DNA of 64,000 nt from Nephrocerus scutellatus (lineage: Eukaryota > Arthropoda > Insecta > Diptera > Pipunculidae): positions 83,257,919 through 83,321,918 of the forward strand of contig OX352761.1 of NCBI GenBank assembly GCA_947095585.1, read 5' to 3'. A model generated the notes under the pieces. It did not search any database, was not told where the DNA came from, and was given only the letters and a program-made list of their open reading frames with translations. Positions 31,486-40,192 of the stretch are shown piece after piece. The translations under genes were made by a program, and so were the position numbers. Each line of letters opens with the position of its first letter. Within the stretch, counting starts at the first letter, position 1.

Positions 31486-32745
31486 AACCCATAAAAATTC
31501 AAGTTTTTTATGTAAATTCTCCAATAGAAGATATATATGTTTGCAAAGTTTGAACCGGGCTAATTTGGATAAGATTAATATTGGAGCCCTCTTCACTTCA
31601 AATTTTTTTCAAAACCTGTTGTCACCGGAGATACACATGTGTAAAAAAAAGTTTTGTCAACCGGAGATACACATGTTTATAAAATTTTACCAAAATCGGG
31701 TTAATTTTTATTTTAAATTTGTATGAGGCCCCACGACCCCAAGGCCCGGCGTCTGTAAATTTTTTACAAGAAGTGTTGTCTATCGGAGATACACACGTGT
31801 ATGAAATTTGAAGAAAGTCGGGTTAATTTTTTTTTAAAATTTGTATGGTGCCACACGACACCGGGGCCCGGGGTCTCCAAAATATTTACAAAAATTGTTG
31901 TCCATCGGAAGTACTGCCGTGTGTAAAATTTAAAGAAAGTTGGGTTAATTTTTTAAAAAAAATTTGTTTGGGATCCACGACCCTGGGTCCGGGGTCTCCA
32001 AAATTTTTACAGAAAGTGTTGTCTATCGGAGATACATATGTTTATAAAATTTTAAGAAAATCGGGTTTTGGCCTCAGCAAAAATTTTAATAGAAAGTTTT
32101 GTCTCCGGAAATACACATGTGTGCAAAATTTCAATAAAATCACATCTGTCCGATTGGGCAAGCGAATTTAAAAATTGAAATATTTCTTGTAAATTCTGTG
32201 ATTGTGGTGAAATTCCCCATTTTGCTGTGAAAAGCGCACGGTTGGTACGACGTGCACACAACGACGTACGAACTACGAAGTACCATTTCCATTTCTTTAT
32301 ATCCCTCGTACAAAACCTTCTCTATATAAAGCACAGATCCTAACGAAATATTTGTGATTAAGTTTTTCGCACTTTTCACTTCGGCCAGTTAGCGCGATTC
32401 ATAAATGCCTCTACTTATCTCTTCTACTCTGTATTCACATGTCACATGCACATCACATATCCATAATTATTTCGCGTTCTGACTTCTGAGTGTAAAACAC
32501 ATTTCAATTGCTGCACCATTCAGTTTTGTATAAAAATATATATATATATTTGTTCTGCTTCCTCTTGATATCACTATACTCTCGGCCAAAAACTTCTCTA
32601 TAGAAAAGGTTTTACTCTCTGCTGCAACGCAACAACAAAACAACCGCTATCATAAAACAGGCAGCGCTGCCTATATCGTATCACTCATCAGCGCACACAG
32701 AACACAGTCATATTATATGATATGATTTTTGTATTTGAATTTGTA
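31486..32745 (+). repeat. dispersed modular repeat family, long copy
   Basis: Begins aaaacaacccataaaaattc. Sub-units at ~123 bp spacing (tgttgtctatcggagatac at ~31773 and 32020; ttgttgtccatcgg at 31896). Then gcgaatttaaaaattgaaat at ~32163 and the inner module 32210-32720 (gcgcacggttggtacgacgt; caggcagcgctgccta; cgcacacagaacacagtca). The layout equals that of the 3.56-6.0 kb copy. Confidence 0.75.
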
Positions 32746-33125
32746 TGGGAGCTCTAACTCTTTCCCATCTAAATGCGATGGTCCCCAATCGTTTAAATGT
32801 AGCGAAGGTGAATGACTATTTTTGTGCTTTCTCTTCTGGTAGGAGTTTTATAGGTTGCTAGGCTTATAAATCATCTCGAGTGATTGGGGTGTTGTAGGAA
32901 CGCTGGGAGGATGGTAAGCGTAAATGCTTCCTGCGTCGTGAATACCCTGTTATTGATGGTTACTTTGGTTTTTTGGTACTTCATGAGAAAGGTGCCAGTA
33001 AGCTTATTTTGTGTGGATTCAGCTTCGAAAGTTCGATTGAATTCATTTAGTAATATTATTCCAGCGGAGATTTCTGCGAAATCTTCGGAGTGTTCTGACT
33101 ACTCATGACATTGCATGTAGCTATT
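32746..33125. other. unclassified segment between repeat copies
   Basis: Holds a plus-strand frame of 74 codons (32884-33108) with a non-canonical context that I do not recognise. No motif, signal peptide plus mature region, or splice evidence supports a gene. Confidence 0.3.
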
Positions 33126-33870
33126 CAGCTTTTTAAATTCTCTATATTAACTTCGCTTGCCCGTGGCTGGCTGGCTAGTAGAATCTTGTGATCAATTTTC
33201 AACCCACTTCCTAATTTTGTTCAAACTTTGCACACATGTGTATATCCGAAGAAAACACCTTCTTTAATTAAAATTTGGGGCCACTAGGGTTTTTGTATCT
33301 CCGATGGGCAACATTTTTTTAAAAATTTGGAAGTGATCGGGCCCCGGGTTCATATCTTTTTTAAATTCTCTCTATTAACTTCGCGTGCACGTGGCTGGCT
33401 GTCTGGGTGGCTGGCTGGCTGGTCAGATATTCTGATCCACTTCCCATAACCCGATTTTTTTGAAATTTACACATACAAATTTTATGAAAAAAGTTCCCGA
33501 TTTTCTTCAAATTTTATACGCATGTGTATCTCCGATGGACAAAACTTTTTGTACAATTTTTGAAGCGATCGGGCCCCGGGGTCGGGGGGCTCCCATACAA
33601 ATTTTCTTTTTTTAATTATCAATTTTTAACGCACTTCCTAAAGCCCGATTTTCCTGAAATTTTGTACACATGTGTATTTCCGGTGACAATACTTTCCTTT
33701 AAAATTTGGAAGTGATCGGGAACCGGGTTCGCGGGGCTCCCATACAAATTTAAAATAAAATTGTCCCGATTTTTTTCAAATTTTACACACATGTGTATAC
33801 CCAATAAAAAATTCTTCTTCTAAAATTTGGTAGTGATCGGGCCCCATGTTCGGCCGCAAGGCCCTTATAC
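33126..33870 (-). repeat. dispersed modular repeat family, nested or tandem copies (inverted)
   Basis: Two right-end signatures occur in a row: aaattctctatattaacttc, then gcttgcccgtgg at 33134, and aaattctctctattaacttc, then gcgtgcacgtgg at 33365, each followed by (GGCT)n. Sub-units follow; 33610-33870 is the inverse of 24263-24535. Confidence 0.7.
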
Positions 33871-34400
33871 ATTTTTTTAAATATCATAAAGTGGCATCAG
33901 ATACCGTCGCAATTTAATGACTGTGTGCGGTGTGTGCTGCGCAGTCGGCTGCGCTGCTTGGTTTTGGTGGTGGAGAGAGAGAGAAATCTTAGCTCACGCA
34001 CAAATGAACCCAGCAAATGAAACGAGACATAAATGTTTTATGCTTAATTCAACTTACTTACTTATTTACTGAATTGTATTTTTATTGATGTCGTTTTTTG
34101 CTGTCGATATCAACATACAGATAGAACAACAAGTTTTTACAACTTTCTGTCATTTGGCGTTTTCATAAATTATTACAGAGCAGTCAAAGAGTTCTCAAGA
34201 AAAATGCTCGTGTTTCTTATTTGCTCAGAGTATGAGCGTGCTCTAAGTGCTCAGAATAAAATGATCTGAGCATTTTCAAATTTGACATCTGCAATAAAAA
34301 AATAAAAAAAAATAAAAAATGAACCAGGATCGAGGGGCTCCCATATCAATTTCTGCGATTAAAGAATTTAGATGAAAAATTTTAATTTTTATGGGTTGTT
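33871..34400 (-). repeat. inner module, inverted partner of 23.77-24.26 kb
   Basis: Contains ctgcgcagtcggctgcgctg, then gagagagagag, acccagcaaatgaaacgaga, ttgctcagagtatgagcgtg and agaataaaatgatctgagca, all reverse complements of the 23.77-24.26 kb block. It ends with the family left end (ttttaatttttatgggttgt) at 34380-34400. Confidence 0.8.
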
Positions 34401-36240
34401 TTTTTATGTAAATTAGAAATCCATGTAGAGTTTTTGAGATGAATTTTATCTTTTATCGTAATATCTTTTTGCATTCATTTATTACTTTAAATAAGATAGT
34501 TATTTAATGATTATTTCTGCAAAATATCTCATAACTTCAACAATACACCTTATTCGAATTCGTGCAAATGTTCTGCTTTATAGCCGATCGCTTTTATTTT
34601 GAAAATTTTTCTTCATTGGAGATTTATAAAATTATAATGTCTCTCAAAACTTCTAATTCATCATCAAATGATATGATCTCCAGTACAATTTTGAAAAATA
34701 TTGCATACTATGTTTGTGATGTGTTGAAGTTCATTTTTAATCTTAGTATGGAAAAAATAGTTTTCCTTGAAGCACTGAAGTTAGCAATTGTTATTCTATT
34801 ACACAAAAAAGTTGAAACTACGACTTTAAACAATTACCGTCCAATTTCTCTTTTATCAGTTTTCTCTAAAGTTTTTAAAAAAGGTATTAAATCGAGAATG
34901 TTGAACTTTTTGAATAAAATTAATTTCTTTAGTAATTCCCAGTTTGGATTCAGAGAAGGTAGATCGACTGAAGAAGCTGTTCTGAGACTTTGTGGGGATC
35001 TTTTTAAGAGCTTGAATGATTCTGAGATTGCTGCTTCTCTGTTTATTGATATAACCAAAGCTTTCGACAAGGTGGACCATGCTATATTACTCCAGAAACT
35101 ATATAGGGCAGGTTTTCGAGGGTTTGTTTATGACTGGCTTGCATCCTATCTAAGTGACCGTAAACAAATAGTAAAGGTACAGAAAAAATTTAGCTCGACA
35201 AATTGTGTTAACATTGGCGTTCCTCAAGGTTCCGTTTTGGGCCCAATCCTCTTCTTAATTTATGTGAATTCACTTTTCATTCATCGTTTTAGTGGGAAAA
35301 TAACCGCCTTTGCAGATGACACTGCTGTATCTTACTCTGAAAAAATTATTTTAACTTGTATATTGCCGTTAATAGTGACCTCGAAATTCTGCGCAAATGG
35401 TTTTTTGTTCATAAACTTATTATAAGTGAAAAAACTAAATTTATGATATTCAACATTTCTTGGTTTTGGTGAGGATTTGGAGTTGAAATATCATTCACCT
35501 CTTTGTCCTAAATATAATTTGAATGTTTGTCTAAATCAAATTGGCATTACAACTTATAATTCAAACTCAAATTGTTCCGATAGTTGCTTTTATATCGAAC
35601 GGGTTGACACATTTAAGTACCTTGGCATTACATTAGATAGAAGATTTAGCTGGAAAGAGCACGTTTTCAATTTATTACTATACTTAAATAACGTTGTAAG
35701 ACAGTCGTATCACCTCAGCCTTTATTGTAGTCAGGATATTCTAAAATTAGTCTATAATGGTTTGTTTAAATCTAAGCTACAATATGGTTTGACTTGTTGG
35801 GGTGGTACTCACTCTAATAAAATTCATCCTTTGCTCATTAAGCAAAACCATGCGATTTGTATTGTGTGCAGAGCTAGCCGCAGAACTTATAGCTTTGAGT
35901 TATTCAGGAAACTTGAATTTCTCCCTCTAAAGCATTTATATTTTTTTAAAGTATTGAAAACATTTTTTGAAAAATCCGGGTATACTGCTTCAAGATTATA
36001 TGGTTCCCATAATTTACGTGTAAATAATATGTATTTAGTTACTGTACCTGAAATAAAAAAAGCGCACTTTTCGCTCTTTATGACGTCACCGCGCCTCGTT
36101 TATTCAATAGCTTGCCCGTAGATCTCAGATGCGAGAAACGTAAATCAATTTTCTTAAAAAACCTAAAATCTTGGCTATTTTCCTATAACCACGATGAAAT
36201 AGATTCATTATTAAATGTTATAGTTTGATTAGTTTACAAA
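34401..36240 (+). pseudogene. CR1-like LINE: reverse transcriptase, one main frameshift, 5'-truncated
   Basis: The frame 34562-35425 has SLKTSNSSSNDMISS, then LLHKKVETTTLNNYRPISLL, SQFGFREGRSTEEAV, motif A FIDITKAFDKVDHAILL, motif B IGVPQGSVLGPILFLIYVN and catalytic FADDTAV. After a frameshift at ~35375-35470 the frame 35477-36121 continues with FKYLGITLDRRFSWKEHV, then LQYGLTCWGGTHSNKI and SFELFRKLEFLPL. A last frame runs to ~36228 (FNSLPVDLRCEKRKSIFL, then LKSWLF). The endonuclease is absent. The layout and thumb wording fit CR1/Jockey-group LINEs. It abuts the gag remnant at 36242 directly and is the better preserved relative of the 18-19.9 kb fragments. Confidence 0.88.
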
Positions 36241-36241
36241 A

Positions 36242-37875
36242 TTAATTATTTATTTTACAATTATTAATTGATGGATGTGAATTCACATCTGTCTTCAAGT
36301 TTCCCTGGTGTCTGCATTTCGAGCACTGTGGCTTGTACAAATCGGCTGTTTCGCACCCATAGCAGAAAACTCGTTTGATTTCCAAGCAGTTCTGATAGCG
36401 TTGGCCCTGTCTGTCGCAGTTCCAACAGTTTAAAGTCCTTGCATGTAATGGTCTGGGCTCCACAACTTTTCTTAATATAGGAGTTGAAGCAAGAGCCTCC
36501 TGGTCTTCCTTTAATTCAGCCACCTGCTTCCGATGTTGGAAAGCTCTACGTGCCGGAGGAGTTTTCCGCAGTTCCTCGACGAAATATTCGTGACGCTTAC
36601 ATGATCTCCGCAACTGAGCCACCGTATTAAATTCCAGGTGCAATAATTCGTGCCTCAATTCGTGCCGCAGGTTCCGCAGTGTTGCCTCAATTAGTTCCGA
36701 TTCAGACATAGGGACAAGTAACCGGTCAATTAAGGACGATATGGCCTCGAAATATTCATCGAAGCTCTCGTAATCCCTTTGGGTTCTTCCACGGATAAGC
36801 TCTCGAATATCGTAATCAGTCCTCAAGTTCTTGTACTGCCGTCTTAACGCTTCACACAGGTCCATCCACTCCATGGTTGGCACACTTTTGTGATACCTCC
36901 AATACCAATCGCGAGCCTTTCCACCAAACAACATATGAGCATGTTGACAGAGTGCCGAGAAGTCCCCATTAAGAGACTGATAAGTCAGAGCCTTTACTCT
37001 ATGTATAAATTCATCTACCGAAATCCCGGTTGTTGATGCTTCGAATCGTAGATTCCAGCTTGATATGAGTTTGGCAACTTTCTCTGCGTTTCCCCAAGTT
37101 TATTGAGCAAAGTATCTAGGCATGTCTTTGGCAGGAGTATTCGGGGGAGGTTCTGGGCCTACTGATGACGGCAGTCCTTCAAAGCGGATTGGATCTCTTG
37201 GCGCTCTTAGTGTCGCTTCGTTGATATGGTGTCTCTCGGCCACTGACAGTTGGCCGTGCAAAAATGTGCTCAGAGTATCATTCCTTGATACTACCCAATA
37301 GTTCCTGTTTGTGGTTGGAAATCGCCACCTCTGTAATCTTAATTATTTCCTCCCTTGAAAAGGTGTCCTTTCCCATCGTCGAATCCCGATTTCCAATACT
37401 AGTAAGACGAACTTGGTCTTTACCGTTAAGTGGCAATGATAAATTCCCTCGGATTTTCGGAGGAGGTACTAGGAAAGATATGTTTAGACTCTCCTCGTTA
37501 GAAGACATTCCTCCTACCGAGTGATTTTGGTAAAGAGGGGTCTTCCTAGTTCCCATGGTGCGGTAGTGTTTTGGCTTAGCGCCACGCCCACCTCTCGCAG
37601 GGATTGAAGGAACCGCCCGAAACGAACCATCGGCGCCCATTGCCAATTGGATGAACGGCTTGAGGTTGCCTACTCGGCACTCGGCCCGACAGTTGGGACA
37701 AGAAGGGTTGGTACGGATTGCATCGATAATGCACAATTTATAAAACTGGTGCGCGCACAGAGTTCTCGCTATTTCAACCTCTGTGCCCAATTCTTCCTTA
37801 CAGATGCTGCACAAATTAGTGACATCTTGACCAAGGTCTCCCTTCTCCGGTAGACTGCCATTGATGCCAACTCAT
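36242..37875 (-). pseudogene. LTR-element Gag with N-terminal RING-like finger (frameshifted)
   Basis: Minus-strand coding in three frames. A probable start ATG is at 37875. After an indel the frame from 37814 gives a RING-like finger, CSICKEELG...LCAHQFYKLC...CPNC, in which the usual second histidine is Tyr, then a Gly/Arg/Pro-rich linker to 37278. From ~37085 down comes a classical retrotransposon Gag: YFAQ, then a stop, TWGNAEKVAKLISSWNLRFE; TTGISVDEFIHRVKAL; MLFGGKARDWYWRYHKSV; YDIRELIRGRTQRDYESFDE. It ends with two zinc knuckles, CWNCDRQGQRYQNC (His replaced by Gln) and CYGCETADLYKPQC. No protease or polymerase follows: the copy is cut at 36242 by the CR1-like LINE. The RING-Gag linkage is inferred from strand, order and spacing, since frames are broken. 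Confidence 0.75.
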
Positions 37876-38467
37876 TAAATACAATCAAAAAGAATACTGA
37901 TAAGGTTCTTGTTTGACTAATACTCAGCCAAAGAAGTTTAACCGATTAACCGAAAAAATAAAACTTAGAGTGTAAACTTAAATATTATCCTATAAATGAA
38001 GAACGATACCTTAATACTTAAAGGAATAATACTATAATAAAGTTTAAGTGATAAAAAAATGCCTGCTACTTGAATAAACAACTTAACTACTCGTTTTTAA
38101 TTGAGTTCAGGTCCGCACGCCTCATGTCCGAAATCCGGATCGTCTATACGATAAAAAAAATAAAAAGTAATTAACCTTGTTCAAACTCCGCCTTGTTTTC
38201 CGTCGTGTGGGAGTGGGGGTGGTCTCTGAGTTGGTCACGGATCACAGCTGTTCAATCTATAGAGATGAGTAGGTGTGATTTTTGGCAAGAGAATGAGACG
38301 ACCACCTCTCCTAGTACGTAGAAAGCATGCCGGTCCCAAGCCCGGGTAAAGGAGGAGGGTATGGGGTAACGGGGCAACCCTATCCTCAATAAAGCAAGTG
38401 GAGGAGAAAACCTCGACAGACTAAAAAATCCTAAATCCAGTGGTGAGACACGTGCGCCCAGGGATGC
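37876..38467. other. junction: leader of the RING-Gag element and 5' region of the LOA-like LINE
   Basis: No ORF. Left part (to ~38100) is AT-rich and probably LTR-element leader. Right part (from ~38100, with gtccgcacgcctcatgtccg and gtgtgggagtgggggtggtc) is GC-richer like the LINE coding that follows. I could not place the exact boundary or find a duplication with the 43.2 kb side. Confidence 0.4.
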
Positions 38468-40192
38468 ATGGCCATGAGTTGTTGGTCGCTAGCACGGGAT
38501 TTCGGATACCTGGCAACCTCCGATTTTAACCGGTCTTCTCGTGGTATACCGGGCTCTACCATGGGTGACATATTTTCCCGGATACTCGTGGGAATTATTG
38601 AGAATCCAAACATAATTTATGAGACCGATGCATCTCCAATCGCATCAACCTCGGGACCTGCGTTAGAGGGGCCCGTTGTAGTGTCAGAGGCTTCTGTGCC
38701 CCTGACAATCATCCCAGTGGTGACACCTATATCGAGATGTGCTTCTGGGCCACTCGAAACCTCATTAGGAACTGATTCCCTTCCGACGGTCAATCAAGCG
38801 TTGACAGCAAACGCGGAACCTGCTCAAATGCAGACCGTTGTTTCGTCGGTGGGGGATAAGCACTCCAAGATCAACCCCGTGTTGAACACAACGTCACATT
38901 TAGATGTTGGCAACAAGGGTGTGGATTCGAATTCATCCGAGTCTGACGCATCCGAAGTTGTCGACACCATCAGCGTCATCTCGGAGAAATCCAGATGCTC
39001 CTCGGTTGGGATCGCATTAGGGGGATTGCAGATCCAACAACAGGCTTATGTTAAGCTAACTTCGAGGGAGAAAAGACGCTTTAAGCATGCTTTACGCATA
39101 GGGAAAGACAGAGACAGTGCTCTTGTTTTCGCCAAAGCGGCGCCTCCTACTAAGAGCGTTGTCAAACGCGTCAGGTCGGAAGACCAGACACCGCCCTCAT
39201 CGACTGCCAAGAAGGCCAGAGCAGGACCCTCACCTGACAATCCCACTTTCAGTCAAGTGACCAGTGCTGTCAGACTGGGGGTTGTCCCGATCGACCTGTC
39301 AAAGAAACCGCTGACAAAGGAGCAAATCGCTCACATTCAAGAAGCGGTAATCGACACCTCGATTGAGATGACCGGCTGCGGCGTTTGGCCGCGCTTCACT
39401 GGAACGTATCCCAAATCAGGATGGATGATTTTCATCTGTCTAGACAGCTCTACTGCCGGGTGGATGCGCTCCAATTTCCAAAAAATTAAGGAAAAAAGTG
39501 GAATGGACGTGATGCTAGTGGAAGAGGGATCTTTCCCGAAGACACACATCGTCCGTGGGTTCTTTCCACAAAGCACTGAACTCCCTTCAGAGAAGGTTCT
39601 GGCCACAATCGAGGCCCAGAACGAAGGCTTAAATGCCACTTCATGGAAGGTGGTACAGAGAAAGAAGGAAGGTGCGCTCCTTCATCTCGTAATAGCGGTT
39701 GACGACGCCTCCATGAAAAGACTAAGTGCCAACAAAGGCATTATAGGGTACCGCTTTGGTCAGATTAGGCTGATTCTTAAGAGCACCGATAAGAACTCGG
39801 CATCTGACCAATGCACCTCTAACACAGACAGCTCTGCTCAAAATACCACTGAGCCAGCGTGTCTGAGTGGCTCCGACCCAGCGCCAGCTGAACAAAAGAC
39901 TGTCACTTCGGTCACCAGCTCTTCCGGGCAGGTTGACCACAGCGGGTCTGGAACCAAAACACCAAATCTGGTAATACGACCAGCTCCATCGTCCAGCAAG
40001 GCTACCAAGCCATCTGGTTCAATTCCTACCAGAAATGGTAAAAACGCAGCAAGAGCTGCACTTACTCCCAGGAGTAGGATTGGCAATGGCAGACCAACGG
40101 GCCAACCGAGCCAGACCGCCTGCCGTAAGGGTAAGGGCCCCAAAAAAGCGGTTCTAATCCGGCAGGCTCTTTCTCAAAAGGAGGAAGGATGA
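38468..40192 (+). CDS. LOA-like LINE ORF1 protein (574 aa)
   Basis: Intact frame of 574 codons from ATG at 38468 (a second ATG two codons on) to TGA at 40190-40192. The first ~200 residues are Ser/Thr/Pro-rich and probably disordered. Residues ~195-265 are basic (REKRRFKHALRIGKDRD; KKARAGP). Residues ~280-435 form a conserved block: PLTKEQIAHIQEAVIDTSIE, then SGWMIFICLDSSTAGWM, LVEEGSFPKTHIVRGFFP and VAVDDASMKRLS-like text. It resembles the ORF1 domain of LOA-group LINEs (annotated elsewhere as DUF4780, from memory). No CCHC knuckles are seen. The tail is Ser/Lys/Arg-rich. The expected role is LINE RNA binding. Its stop overlaps the ORF2 start as ATGA, which suggests coupled translation. The absence of stops suggests a young copy. 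Confidence 0.88.
   Translation: MAMSCWSLARDFGYLATSDFNRSSRGIPGSTMGDIFSRILVGIIENPNIIYETDASPIASTSGPALEGPVVVSEASVPLTIIPVVTPISRCASGPLETSLGTDSLPTVNQALTANAEPAQMQTVVSSVGDKHSKINPVLNTTSHLDVGNKGVDSNSSESDASEVVDTISVISEKSRCSSVGIALGGLQIQQQAYVKLTSREKRRFKHALRIGKDRDSALVFAKAAPPTKSVVKRVRSEDQTPPSSTAKKARAGPSPDNPTFSQVTSAVRLGVVPIDLSKKPLTKEQIAHIQEAVIDTSIEMTGCGVWPRFTGTYPKSGWMIFICLDSSTAGWMRSNFQKIKEKSGMDVMLVEEGSFPKTHIVRGFFPQSTELPSEKVLATIEAQNEGLNATSWKVVQRKKEGALLHLVIAVDDASMKRLSANKGIIGYRFGQIRLILKSTDKNSASDQCTSNTDSSAQNTTEPACLSGSDPAPAEQKTVTSVTSSSGQVDHSGSGTKTPNLVIRPAPSSSKATKPSGSIPTRNGKNAARAALTPRSRIGNGRPTGQPSQTACRKGKGPKKAVLIRQALSQKEEG

Noticed and set aside
32884..33108. 74-codon plus-strand frame with a hydrophobic stretch
   Set aside because: Hydrophobic segment is central rather than an N-terminal signal, no known family, flanked on both sides by repeats.
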